From Paramecium tetraurelia (lineage: Eukaryota; Ciliophora; Oligohymenophorea; Peniculida; Parameciidae), in assembly GCF_000165425.1 (NCBI RefSeq), contig NW_001799066.1, positions 886,119 through 950,118 on the forward strand: 64,000 nucleotides of DNA, given 5' to 3'. Position numbers and translations under genes: made by a program. Shown in pieces: positions 1 to 12,376 of the stretch. The notes under the pieces were generated by a model that saw only the letters and a program-made list of their open reading frames with translations, was not told the DNA's origin and ran no database searches. The first letter of the stretch is position 1, and the number at the start of each line of letters is the position of its first letter.

Positions 1-3000
1 CCACACATTTTATGAATGGCAGCTAATCTCTAATAGAAAGCTTTGAATTCATAATAAGTAATGTTTTCATGCTTTCCTTTTTTATAGTATTTTCTAAGTA
101 GCTCTTATACATTCTCAACTCCTTTAGTTTTTTTATTTTGAATTTGATTAAATAAGGTTCGCAAGAAGGTTTCTCCTTTTAATTCATGAGGTTTGAATAG
201 TTGTAGTTATTTGCCATCATTTTCTTAATTTTATATTGATTTCACTACTTCCTCGTAAGTTAGCTAATCTACTTAATCTATTTTTAAATCTGCAGCCATA
301 TTAAAAATATCTTTAGCTTCATCTTAATCCAATTATTCCTAGGGATCTATAGGTTATCTGGATGGCTACCTTTAAACTGTAGATTCCTTCTTCTAACTTT
401 ATGAATAGAATTTAGTTGATTTTTATTTAAAATTTTAATTTTGACTTCTTTAAGTCTCCATTTGTTTCTAAGCCCCTTACTTGGAACTCATCTATACTTA
501 ATCATCATCTGATTCATATTTTAACAGAGATTCTTGAGATTATTATTTACTATGATTTTTGGTTTAATTGGAACTCACTCTTTCAGTATCAAAGCCGTAT
601 TTTTGAACAACATTTCTAAAGGATTGTTGTTGCTTCAATAAGGCATTTTACTCTTCAGACAATTAATTGAGATTCTTTGATTAAATCATTTTTGGGATAG
701 CTTATAAGACTTTCTATTAAATTTCAATAGGTAATCCCAGATTCAAGATGAAGTTTTCTATAAAATTAGTGAACAACTCAATATCTGTTTGTTACTCCTA
801 TTCTACCATTCTTTGTTTCCATGATGCGAAGTATTCGGCTGGATTTTCATCATTGACTTTTATGGCCATTTTAATTGGTTATTAGATGGTAGTACTGGAT
901 CTTCGTATATGAGATTATGAGGATTGCTAAGAAGAAAGACGAGATTTTGAATGTCTACTGACTTCATCTTCTTCTTTAATTAGATGTATTCTTGTTTTAT
1001 TACTTTCAATTATCCTAGTTGACCCTCTGTTAGAATTTATTGCTTGATCTTCTGGAATTTCTTTCATGGAATCTGTTGATTTCCTGGCGTATTTATTTTT
1101 TGTTTTATTTGATAATAAGGTTTCCGACTTTTTGTATCCTTTAACTTACTTATTTTGTTGTGGAGTATTGGATATTTGAACACTTTATTATCCCTATTAA
1201 AATTGTGATTAATCATAACTTTCAGTTTAGATTCTCCTGTCTGAGGGACTCGAATCATTTTTCCTATCTGTCAAAGTCATTTTTCTCCCTGATGTTGTCC
1301 TTTATGTATCCTGAATAGTTTAAGCTTAAGTTAGATCAGTATCGGGAATGGTTGAGTCACCAATTTTCATTTAATTTACCGTAGACTTTCTTACAATCGA
1401 GGAAGTTAATTGTTAATCAGATTTTGTTATTGAACTCATTTTTCGTAATAATTAGCCATTGTCATTATTCGGAGATACACTCTTTCTGATTTACTGTTAT
1501 GATTGTTATTACAACAGCAAACCACTCTTTTGCATTTGCTCTTCATCTAGTTCTTCTATTGATTTTTAATCAAGTGTTGTTTATTTGTTGGGTTGCTTGG
1601 ATGGATGAAGTTCTGTAGATGAATGTTACAACCCTCTTTTATTTTATTATGTATCTGATGTTTGACTACTATTTTTTGAGATCTTTTAATCTTTCTAGGA
1701 TTGGACATGCTGTGTAAAACTCATTCTATGTACAACGTCAGTGCTTTATCTTTTTGTGTAATCGCTGTATTAGATCTATCGATTCGATTCGCCACGGTAG
1801 CCAATTGAAAAATTATCTTCATCCTAAGGAAAATCAAATTAGGATTTAATTTTGCTTGTAGCTTTGGGTGAATCTTTGTTGGATTGATCTTAACTATTAC
1901 CAAAGTCCATCTATAGGCTTCTTTGGTCTGCTGGTATTGATTTCTTCTTATTTAATTCTCCAGTTAATTGATACAGTCTTTATTATAGTTCTTAATTCTC
2001 CTTTTATAATTTTGATATTTGTTATTGCATAGTTTGATCTGAAACTTAGACTGCCTAATCTTAAAATGTCTTGCTAGTTATTACTAGCAATTGCTTCTCT
2101 AATTTTTGTTTATCATATAACAGTTGAGTTCGTTCTTACTCTATAGTCTTTTCAGCAATTTTGGTGGATTCAATTTCAATATTTTATTGCATTATTTAGT
2201 TCTCCATTTACCTTACTTTATTCCATAACTCTGAGTTCTCCATAAACTTTTTGTCCAGTTCAACATTTTTATTTGACAACTCCTTTTACAATTGCTCTGT
2301 ATTATCTGCTCTTCTTAAAGTTGGGGCCTTGCGTTCCCTATTGGAACTGGACAACATTTATTGAGAATTTTATTTGGGCAATTTCCTTTCCGAATCCTAT
2401 TTGGCTCTCCTTACTATAAATCCAGACACGAATTTCATTAAAACCTTATAGGTCTCATGCTAAACATTCTGATAACTATCATTGATATAGTCTATGAATT
2501 CATTCAATATGTTGGGTATCATATCTTATTGGATTTATTGTTTTTAAGTATCCAAAATTACTGTTTCGATATCCATGGTCTTCTAAATCATTTACTTATG
2601 CACTCCCTTCAGTTTGTCATTCACCTATTAAGTCTATAAGGTATATCTATAATCAATTCTTTCATTTAGAAACTTCTGCAACTCCATACTGTGTTTGTCG
2701 CTATCTTTTACTATCTCTTACAATTTGCTTTCATGATATTCCTACCCAATTACGATATTACTTTACCTTCTTAAAATTCCTCATAACCTCCAAAATATCG
2801 AGATTTGTATCTGTTCCTTATGATATGCATAACTTAATTTTTGGATCATATCGTTTCATAACAATTTACACATTTAATTTATTACTTTGCTTCAAAACTT
2901 CATTTAAGATACATTTCTGATGATCATCTAGTTCGTATTGCATCCTTGATGAATTATTCAAAGTTCGATCATTCTGTAGATCGAAAGAATTCAATCGAAT

Positions 3001-3459
3001 CGAAGGCAGTGCATTTGAGTTTTTGCTACTTAATTAACGATTCTTTATTCTCTCATTTTCTGCTAACGGCGATTGGAAGCCTCCGACTCTAGCCCCTCCC
3101 AACCTACCAGTTTGTCCTCCTTCCATCATTCTCTACTTCATTCGTTACATCAAATCAGTTCTAGACAATGGTTCATGTTCATGCTCCCCCTCCGTTTGCA
3201 TTTGATTACTATTCTGAACTGATTTCAATACATCCTTCCAAACTTACGTATATCTCCCTATAGCATGACTATAGTCATTTTAATCTCTCGCTTAAAGCAT
3301 ATAGCATAGTTCATTTGATGTAAGCTCCAAATCTTACAGAAATTTTGGCAAACTAATAGAACTTCCTTGTTTAAGCACATTTTTGCTCAAACCCATTAGA
3401 AATTCCCCTATCTTCTCTAAAGTTGCTTTCTCCTACTAAGAAGCTGGAGTAAAAATCAT
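1..3459 (-). CDS. Large Q/S-rich coiled-coil protein, C-terminus missing (runs off left edge)
   Basis: I do not recognise a family. With TAA/TAG as Gln the frame is open from the ATG at 3459 to base 1, interrupted by one 25-nt intron at 2742-2766, giving more than 1,140 residues. The N-terminal ~100 residues look folded. The middle (about 2000-2700) is coiled coil, and a long Ser/Gln/Lys/Thr-rich disordered stretch follows. The last ~110 visible residues look folded again, and the acidic 'DQDEAKDIFNMAADLKIDQ' could belong to an EF-hand-like helix-loop-helix, which is a guess. The start is the first ATG, 36 bp from the OFD1 stop, and both genes read leftwards. A role near the basal body or cytoskeleton is inference from composition and neighbour only. 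Confidence 0.75.
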
Positions 3460-3495
3460 TAAGCGTATTATATATATATATAATATATAACTAAG

Positions 3496-5416
3496 TCACA
3501 TAAGTTCTGAATATGTTTCCTCGATAATATTGGATTGCTATTACTGTGTTCCCTATCCTGGCTTCTTTTAAAATACACCACTCTAAACAACTTAAGATTG
3601 GGCATCCTCTCCAGTCTAAAATATCTTACCACCCTAGTAATCTTCATGCAACTTGGATCTATATTGCAATCCACCAACCTAAGAATAATTGACAGAACTG
3701 TTGTAAACATCCCAAACATTATCGAATTTCAAAGCAGGTTCAGTATTCAAAGATACAACAGCATTCTCTTATAATCTCTTTATTTCTTCTCTTCTTCTCA
3801 TCCTATTCTCATCTAATTCATTGTTGATTTGCTTCATTTTATTACTGTGATCCTAGAAATTATATTGCATCAATTGTGAATCAGCAATGTTTCCCTTAAA
3901 TAACGCAGATTGAATATCAAAGTTAGGCGAATGATTCTCTTTAACCTACAAATCCTTGATCAAGAGTTCTTGTGCTTCCACCTTTTTCTAATATTGCTCA
4001 ATTTCTTTTTATAACTTTTTGACCTATTCCTATTACAGTACTTTGTGATCATTCAACATTCCATCCTTGTGATTGATAGTTGTTTTATATAAAGTCATCT
4101 CTTCCTCTTTCAATCTTATGTCTGTTTCATATTTTCTACATAATTCCTAATCTCTTCTCTGAGCATCACTTACTGCTCTTAGATTTTCTTTCATTTATTC
4201 ATATTCATACTCCATTTCCTTTCTTCTCTTTTTAACTTCTCTTACTTATTCAACATACTTTTTATTTTCCTCCACCATTTGTTCATTTTCCCTTTACAAA
4301 GTCTTAATAGTTGACTTCAAATTCTCCATATTCCTTAGATCTCCCTCTAGCTATTTTAGTTTATTTCTAATCTATTCTCTCTCCTCATAGAATTCAGTCT
4401 CAGCTGAAGCTTTGGCTGCATGTATTTATGCCTCATACTTTCTGCGAATCACATCCTCATTGCCATTTGCATCAGCCAATTTCTTAGACAAATCTCTTTC
4501 CATTACATCCAATTTGGCCTTCTAGAATTTCAAGCTCTCCTCATTAGCAATTCTCTATTTCTCTATTTCCTATTCTTTTAACTTAATTATCTCATGTTCC
4601 TTCAAAATCTTTTATCTATACTAATAATTCAAAGACTCTAGTTCTTTTGTTTTCTATGCAGCCATCTTTAATGTTTCATTTTCCCTTTCCCTCAAAACAT
4701 TTAATTTCTCTTAGAAATTCTTCTCTAATTCCTCCCTGTAATCCTATAATTTTTATCTGTATTTATCAGCCTCCTCCAACCTAATGTGCTAGGCCTCAAA
4801 CTCTCTGATTCTGGTCGTCTCTGTGGCTATTTCCGTTTTCAAACGTTGCTCATATTCTCTCTTCATCTTCAGAATTCGTTCCTCCATATCATACTAAGGT
4901 TTGAGCAGTTCATTTTCAATTTTGCTTTTGTACATATTATCTACCATGCTTAATTTCTGTTCCAAATTTATTACAGCATCCCCATAAAATGTTTAAGTGG
5001 CTGCATTGGATTTCAGTGGTTCCTTAGGCTTAAGAAGCAATATATCACTAAACATTTATGACAAAATTGATCCTTATAAATTATCAATTTTCAAAAGTAT
5101 TTTCAATTCCTCTTTATTCAATAAAGCTGCTCCAAAAGTGGTTTCTGGTACAAAAACAGACCTAAAATATATTGTAAAAGTACAATGAATAATCCATTCT
5201 TGCCTCTCGTAAATAATCTGCCACTGCACTAGCTAACACTCTTTTTAGTAACATCTCACTTTCTGATACTTTATCGGAGGATGGAATTTTCTTTTATTGC
5301 ATTTACAGTCTCTCCAGTAACTTGTATCTAAGCTATGTTTTCATATTTTCAACCATTCCTTCCTTTTATAGCTCTTACTATAATTGAAATTTGAGATCGT
5401 TAAACGATTAATCCAT
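3496..5416 (-). CDS. OFD1: OFD1-like centriole/basal body protein (LisH plus coiled coil)
   Basis: The N-terminus matches the OFD1 family layout: a short helical region with 'MKTQLRYKLLERL', then a LisH motif reading 'LASAVADYLREARMDYSLSV' and 'FVPETTF'. About 450 residues of dense coiled coil follow, with a Gln/Gly-rich tail. A 22-nt intron at 5162-5183 lies inside the LisH codons, and removing it restores the motif exactly. The spliced frame is 632 residues and ends at the TGA at 3496-3498. OFD1 is known to act at the distal end of centrioles and basal bodies and is needed for ciliogenesis. It is shorter than human OFD1 but has the same domain order. Family assignment rests on the LisH region and is strong. 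Confidence 0.88.
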
Positions 5417-5705
5417 TTGAATAAATATTATAAAAATAAATATTTAAAAATATCAATATAAGAAATTGATTTCTATGAATAAATTATTAGATGACTTCAA
5501 AGGGTATTGATATTATTTTATATACCCCTTCTTTTTTTGTATTATTTAAACTCTTACTATGTAATTAGGTAAAATGTGTATATATTATTGTTGAATATAA
5601 AATTATCTTTATTAATGAAATTAAGATACTAAAAAAGAGTAAATTTAAATAATTTAATAAGTAATTCAACGTTATTGAAATGGAATTTTTGTCTTTTTAA
5701 CAGAC

Positions 5706-7900
5706 TCACTTCTCTTTTGGAGGAATCCTTTCTATGAATTAAGATATAATAAATTTTACATTAGATTAACGATTAAGACTAGCCAATTGTGTAGAAATTT
5801 GTTAAGCAAGCTACTTAGATGAATCATCTCCAGTAATAGTGCTTATTTGAGTGCGATATCTCATTTATGCAGTTTTGACACCGTTAGATTAACTTTTTAA
5901 GTTGGCTTAGCTAGCTTTTCTAGAATTGGAAAGAGATCTACTAGCAGAGATAGTGGTTTTAAATTAAGAAGTCATAAATGGATTAAAAGTCTTTTAATTT
6001 TCCTGAACTTTAGATGCAGCCTAGTACTTTTGTTTTAAGATAGTTATAGGAGTATGTTTCTATTTTAGTTTTTCTTATGTCAATTTAGCTTGTTGATTAA
6101 GTATTTAATTCATTAGGATTTCCACTCTCTGTCTTATGTCAGTAGAGTTTAGAGATTTATTATGTTTTTAAATAAATAGTTTCTACTATTGTTGAGGAGA
6201 CTTTTCTGTTTCATCATGCCAAGTATCGAATTTTTTATCTGTATCAGGCTAGGTAAAGATATGTTTTTGAGGAAGCATTGCTTACTTCTTAGCTAATATG
6301 GTTTATTGTATCTTTTGGAATGTTGTTTATGTATTTTGAGATTATTTGGTTTCTGTTTCTTTAGACTGTTTGTTATGATTGGGGACCTTGATAATGATGA
6401 CAACTTTGTTAGAGAGGGTGGATTTGTTGTTATAAGGATGAGGTTTCAATAATTTGGTGTGATATTCAACTTCTTCATCTTCTGGCTAAATTATATTGTG
6501 ACATGATTACAATAGATTATTTGTCGACTCCATATAATTTTTGATAGACCTGATAAATCTAATTGAAGATTGCACTTGAATGTGGCACATATGTGTAGAA
6601 TATCTCCACTGCTTTGCCCAGCCAGATTTCAACTGTTAATTTGTTTTATTGATTGTTGATGAATCTGAGTTCTGTTGAAATACTATAGAAGCTTAATCCT
6701 GTCAACATTATCTAATGATTTAATGGATAAGATTTACTAATTCTAGGATGACTTCTTCGGCCATCACCATCTCAAAACTATTTATAGGGAATAACTCCTC
6801 TAAATCTACATAAGTTAATTACATCAACCCTAGAATTTGCATTTGTAACATAGGGTGTGTATCATCAATAATAGTGAATAATTTATTTTGTTGATTATTT
6901 TGCGGTTGAAAGACATACTCAGAGGCAAAGAGTGACTGACTTCTATTTTAGAAGTTACGAATCATTAAATTTTGAGTGCTCATGACCTCGTGAGACTTGT
7001 CATCATTTGGCAGCATAGTTTTAATAGAAATCAGTATTTCTTTGAAGACTGCCTCGACAATTTAAGGATAAGACAGGATTTAGGATTATTGTTGAGGGGG
7101 ATTTTATGCTTGGTTTTTTTGCAAAGGAGAACTGATTTCAGAATTGGCACGTTGTTTTTTATTGACTGATGATGATCCAGTTGTGAGTTAACACAATTTA
7201 ATGGTGTTCTATATAATGCTCTTTAATATCCTTAAGGCACTCTTGGCCATTTCCAAGGCCTGTTTATTTCTGATATAAAATGTAGAGTTTACTTTTTGGT
7301 TTCGGAAAATAGCAGAGTGATCTAAAAGATGAGTCTCAATCTCAATAGTTTATTTTATATGGTTTTGGCTAAGCTCAAACTTTCAGGTGGATTTTTTTTA
7401 AGAGTCTATCCTTTAATCTTGAGAATCTAGACACAATCTAACAACATTTCTAAAGCTTCATTTTAGGCTGCATATTTCTTTAGGATTATGGCATAATTTA
7501 TTTTTGAGAATAAAACAGATGTGTATTACACTTGAATCCTAAAGTAAATGATTTGGATTACTGATTCTGCGTATAAAATTCTAACAGTTTGGCTGCTCTA
7601 TTGTGATACTCCAGGGCTTGATATTCTGAGATGTCTTCTTATATTGCCATGTTGGTAAGATCGGTCATAATTAGATCTGGGACATCAGGTTTAATGTAAA
7701 TAATTTCTTAATGTTCATCAGTCTGGATGAAATAGAAATAAAGGTGTTACTTAAACTAGAAAATTCTATTCTGTATTTAACAACTCTCGTTTGAAAATGA
7801 TTTTTTTCGATCTAACAATATCAATGGGAGACTTATTCGATAATTAAGCTGGTGTCAAACCATTTTTATGATTAAAGGTGTGCGCCTCTAATTTAATCAT
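5706..7900 (-). CDS. TPR-like/Q-rich protein with an apparent frame break
   Basis: The frame runs from the ATG at 7900 to the TGA at 5706, with introns at 7723-7750, 7539-7561, 6712-6737 and 6486-6510. The N-terminal half has TPR-like helices such as 'ALEYHNRAAKLLEF' and 'NYAIILKKYAAQNEALEML', then 'QALEMAKSALRILKSI'. The C-terminal ~250 residues are Lys/Gln/Ser-rich and look disordered. Near 7360-7400 the TPR frame must shift by one base to continue, and no GT..AG pair of ordinary intron length does this. Either the sequence has an indel or the gene is damaged. Spliced length is not a multiple of three, in agreement. Function unknown. The start lies 42 bp from the centrin stop. Confidence 0.6.
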
Positions 7901-7942
7901 TTATTTATATAATTTTATATTAATATATATATCTGATGGTTA

Positions 7943-8554
7943 TCAAAATGTTCTTTTAACCATGATATTATAGAAATCTTCTCTAGTGATCTCCCTTCCA
8001 TTTGAAGCTGCTCTCTCTAGCATCTCTGCTAACTCTTCTGCTGTCATTGTCTCACCCAATTCTTTAGAAACCTAATACAATTTCAATATGCAATCATTAC
8101 TCTCTTCAAGTTATTCAAATTAATGGAATTGCTTCCATCATCATCAAACAAATCAAATATTTTATTTATCCCATCCCTATTTTCTCTGTTTCCCAATTTT
8201 GATGTGATGGCATCCAAAAATTAGTCAAAATCAATGTCAGTTCTATGTCTAAACTCATACTGCATACCCTTCATTCTCCAACTCAGCGATCATATTGAAA
8301 ATAGTTGGGTTTTTTTAATCAAATCCCAAACTTTGCATAGCTGCTTTCAATTCTCTTGGATCCACTCTTCCTGTGCCTTCTGTATCAAACAAATTGAATG
8401 CTTCTCTTATTTCATCAATCTCGTCATCAGTCAATCCAGGTCTTCACATTTCAAACATCATACATTACCTTTCCTGTGGTTTGCGTACATTTCCTTATTT
8501 TTAGGGTTATTACTTTTGAGTTACAGGTGCTTGAGCCTATTGCTTACCTCTCAT
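7943..8554 (-). CDS. Centrin (EF-hand protein)
   Basis: Three introns (8442-8468, 8243-8267, 8072-8100) give a 176-residue protein with the centrin layout: a basic Gln-rich N-tail, '[19 protein letters not shown]', then four EF-hand units. EF1 has a canonical loop ([12 protein letters not shown]). EF2 is short and lacks normal ligands. EF3 ([12 protein letters not shown]) has Asn where position 12 is usually Glu. EF4 ([12 protein letters not shown]) lacks the first Asp. So probably only EF1, and perhaps EF3, binds calcium. Centrins act in basal bodies and in contractile networks such as the Paramecium infraciliary lattice; which class this is cannot be told from sequence alone. The call is secure; exact splice sites of intron 1 (AAG end) are slightly uncertain. 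Confidence 0.92.
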
Positions 8555-8644
8555 ATCTTTATTTTAAATATAAAATATATATATATGTATATAATTTTAT
8601 GGGCAATCTCTTCAATGGATATTCTAAATAAATAAATTAATAAA
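8555..8644. promoter_or_regulatory. 90-bp divergent intergenic spacer
   Basis: This AT-rich spacer separates the centrin start (minus) from the carboxypeptidase-like gene start (plus), so it must hold the 5' UTRs and start signals of both. No TATA box or other named element can be singled out against the AT background. Confidence 0.35.
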
Positions 8645-9793
8645 ATGATTGATGAAACTTTATAACCAATATAAATTAAAAATTGGACTCAGGGTTTTCA
8701 AACTCAACTAAGAACATCCACCAAAAGAACCCTGAGCAGATTGAAATCAATTGAGAGCAACACCATTTCACATGACCCACCTTCAGATTTGTCAACTAAA
8801 TTCAAAACAAACCAAAAAACAATCAAAATATCTGATAGATGCATTCACAGTTAGTATGCCAGCAGAAAAATATCGTTTAAACAAAAACAACCCACTCAGA
8901 CCATCTTTCAACAGCCATTATGCAAAGCCCCTCTGTATATGCAATTGATTCCCTTTTTTAAAGTTTCAGCCCAAAGTTGGGCTATATTCAACGGGAATAC
9001 TGGAGAATATATCACTGGATATAATTAAAATAAATGCAGATAAATAGCTTCGATTACCAAAATTGTCACTTGTATTGTAAGTTTAAGGTTAGCAAAAGAA
9101 TTAAATTTGAACATAGATCGAAAACGCTTTTTTGTTCCAGATTAAGTTAATTAATTAAACTAAATAGGCATAAAAAATATCTGGAACTTCTGCAGGGTTA
9201 TTGAAAGGAGACTCTATCTTTTTAAGAGACCTCCTTTATGGATTGATGCTACCATCAGGTAATGATGCTGCTGTCACACTTTCTTACAATTTCTAATTAT
9301 ACTCTTTAGAAAACGATCACTTCTTAAAAGAAATGAATCGATTTGTCCAAGCCTTAGGATTATCCAATACACAGTTTAGTAATGTTCATGGTAACCCATA
9401 CATCTATATTCAAAAGGACTTTGCAACGAAAACAATTTCTCCACAGCTTATGATGTGGGTAAATTTACATACGAGAGTTTGTAAAATGAATAATTCTAAA
9501 AAATTGTAAGAACCTAATCCTATTTTTGCGAAACTCCAAATCAATTACAAAACACCTCCAGAGAATTGTATTGGGAGAACACTAACAAACTATTACAATA
9601 AGGATTCAAAGGAGTCAAGACAGGCATCACAAAAGAAGCGGGGCCTTCAGTTGTTGAATATTTCTAGGACTCAACTAATTCCTATATAATTGTTCTATTG
9701 AATTGCAGTTCAAGTGAAAATAGATGGACAGATGCATTAAGACTATTGTAATGGATTTAGAAACAGGATACTTTGATTAAATAATTTATATGA
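8645..9793 (+). CDS. Peptidase S11 (D-Ala-D-Ala carboxypeptidase-like) protein
   Basis: Spliced length is 366 residues, with introns at 9146-9167 and 9391-9416. All three active-site motifs of penicillin-binding-type peptidase S11 are present in order: SxxK in 'QIASITKIVT', SxN in 'YGLMLPSGNDAA', and KTG in 'GVKTGITKEAGP'. 'NVHGLCNENNFSTAYDV' matches the family's conserved stretch after SxN. In bacteria these enzymes trim cell-wall peptides. A ciliate has no peptidoglycan, so digestion of bacterial food or another amide-cleaving role is inference. The ~110 residues before the domain are Ser/Thr/Lys/Gln-rich with no clear signal peptide. Bacterial ancestry is likely, but the introns and Gln codons show long residence in the host. 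The intron at 9146 starts GTT rather than GTA, so its 5' site is less certain. Confidence 0.85.
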
Positions 9794-10334
9794 ATTACAC
9801 CTCCTTCTATATTATATAGTTATGTAGAATTAGATATAATTTAATTATTATATTTGATAGGAGATAGGAGGATAATAATCCAATATAGAATTTCGTGATT
9901 TCCTTAAAGATATCTTAGAAATTCTTAATTTTCTATTTTTAAGACAATTTTCTCGAAAATATTTATTGATATAGTTTAATGAAAGATTAGGAGTTCACCA
10001 AAAATTCTGCAATCCATTAATTCCGAATCTTTAATCAGGAGACTGTAATTGATTTGGTAATCACTAATGCATTAAGAATTTAGTTCTAGTAAATTAATAT
10101 TAATTCCTGTCTTTTTTAAGTATATATATATTATTGAACAAAAATAGGTCTTTAACTAATTAAACTTCATAATGTATATCATCATAATTTAATGTATTTA
10201 ATATTTGCTTTTATGAATTTTGCAATTCCTAAAATAGGATGATGATTCATACAGTTTTTCATCAATTTTGCCATAAATTTTAAATTGGAGTATTTTTGAT
10301 AACATTAAATAAATATTTCAAATTCAAATATAAA
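9794..10334. other. Intergenic stretch with a possible gene remnant
   Basis: No complete gene seen. On the plus strand about 9860-10055 reads as protein-like sequence (including 'EFRDFLKDILEIL' and 'ERLGVHQKFCNPL'), but it has no ATG and a TGA directly upstream. It may be a relic of a lost gene. The rest is AT-rich with no recognisable feature. Confidence 0.3.
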
Positions 10335-12271
10335 ATGTAACATCTGAGCTATCCACCCGATAAAAAAATACAGAATTACCAATTTAGTTTTAGATCCAAA
10401 TTAGGCAAAGGTGCATATGGGACAGTCTATGCTGGTAAAAACACTAATGATAGTACATTTGCATATTTATCATTAGATAGTATTGTTGCTCTTAAAATTA
10501 TTGACAAGAAATTGCTTCTCACTGATTATGCCAATCAACTCATCGCTTCTGAAATTGAAATCATGAAAAAAATAAATGATTCCCATGTTGTTAAACTGCT
10601 TGATGTATTATAGAGTGCAAATAATACCTACATCATTACTGAATATTGTAATGGTGGCGATTTGAGAGAGTTCATAAAGGCCAGAAAGTACTAAATTCAA
10701 AATATTTAGAGTTATCCCTGAAGAGGAAGCACTTAAAATCTTAAAGGATTTGCTGTAAGGGATCAAGGCTTTACTTAAACAAGGCATCATACATCGTGAC
10801 ATAAAACCAGCCAATATCCTTATCCATGACTCTCAATTCAAAATTACAGACTTTGGTTTCGCAAAGCAAATAGATCAAAATCTTGATACAATTATGAACT
10901 CCCTTGTTGGTACTCCACTATATATGAGTCCTTAAATTCTAAAAAGAGGCAAGTATTCATCCAAATGCGATATCTGGTCCTTAGGCTTAATTATGTATGA
11001 AATGCTGTATGGTATGACTCCGTGGCATTCTCAAAACTTAGTAGAATTGATGAACAAATTGGACTCAAAGGTATATCAATTATATTATCAATTAGCCTCT
11101 TTCATTTCCAACTCATCCACGTGTTTCTGATTCTACTAAATAGATGATAAAAGGATGCTTGTAAATAAGAGAAGAAAAAAGATGGAGTTGGGAAGACCTC
11201 TTTAAAGCCGTTAATTTTAATTCAAATGAGAATAAGGAAAACTCATCTCCAAAATAAGAAATTCATGCGCAAACCTATAGAGAGAATTTAAGTTCTCAAA
11301 ATAACAATCAATCAAAATACTCTCTTCAAATGCAAAGATTCAAATAAAGAACTGAATCATTATGCTAATAAATCAATAAGCATAATCGAAGTTATAGCAA
11401 TACTGCTTTTCAAACTAATGAGAGATCGAATCGATATGATAATAAAACCCCTGTTAATGATAAATCTAAATAGACATGTAGTTATTTTGATCTAAAAGAG
11501 AATCTCAAATAAAATAATATCAAATAAGAAAGAGAAAGAAGCAACTCTTAAAATTATAGATTTCATACACAAAGGAATGAATTAACAACTTTCATTGATA
11601 AGATTCATAATGTTTAATAAAAATTAAATAGTAATAATGATTCCTGTAAAACTACAAGCGCTATGCAATCTCACTCAACCAACACTTCAAATAAATTGAA
11701 TTATGAATTAGATTTAGTTAAGGTCTCAGAATTTCAATTAGACGAAAACAATAAAGCATTAGATGACCACAACACTTTAAGAAATCCAAAAACTGAAAGA
11801 GTCAAAAGAACCAATAGTTTAAGTAGGCATTTTCAACAACATACATTTTAAGGCAAGACTCATTTGCAGTAATTAATTAAAGTAATTGAGAATTAGCTGG
11901 AATTGATACCAAATTAGGTGGGTTGCAAAATTGAAATCAATACTATGGTAATATTGCATAGAGATATTATTAATTATGCCTCCAGCAAATAGATTTATAC
12001 AAATTAAGATTTAAAAGATCTCAAATTACTAATAAATAACCTAATATCCTATTTGAATCTGAACACTGGAGAACATTCAAGCAAATAATCTCAAACAATG
12101 CTATTATTGCTCCTAACTTATCATAAGGTAGTAGTCTACAATATCAAAAACAAAACTCTAAATATCGATGCTAATCTGATAGAAACAATTAAAAAAAACA
12201 TCCAAATTTAATAAAATCAATTAACTATTGAATCTAAACAATTAAGAGAGCACATCAATTAATTAATGTGA
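10335..12271 (+). CDS. ULK/ATG1-like serine/threonine kinase (copy A)
   Basis: Introns at 10688-10709 and 11071-11095 give 629 residues. The kinase domain fills about residues 15-270: glycine loop '[13 protein letters not shown]', lysine in 'VALKIIDKK', catalytic loop '[12 protein letters not shown]', 'ITDFGFAK', and '[10 protein letters not shown]'. Spacing and the [10 protein letters not shown] and GTPLYM signatures resemble ULK/ATG1-type kinases. Oddly the APE motif reads SPQ (Glu to Gln), and the Gln codon is TAA. The C-terminal ~350 residues are Asn/Gln/Ser-rich, then a helical tail that may be a partner-binding region. The catalytic residues are intact, so it should be active. A related kinase lies at 34004-35612. 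Roles of ULK kinases include autophagy and, for some members, ciliary function; which applies is unknown. Confidence 0.88.
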
Positions 12272-12376
12272 TTTTATATATTTATTGTTATTTTTCAATT
12301 TACTTTATGTGTAATCTTTGAAAATATTCTCTATTCAATTCATAATAGTTAAATAAGTATGCATTATAATAATAGT

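Noticed and set aside
3468-3492. TA-rich run as a telomere-like or origin element
   Set aside because: It is a short TA microsatellite between two genes; no C4A2/C3A3-type telomere repeats are present.
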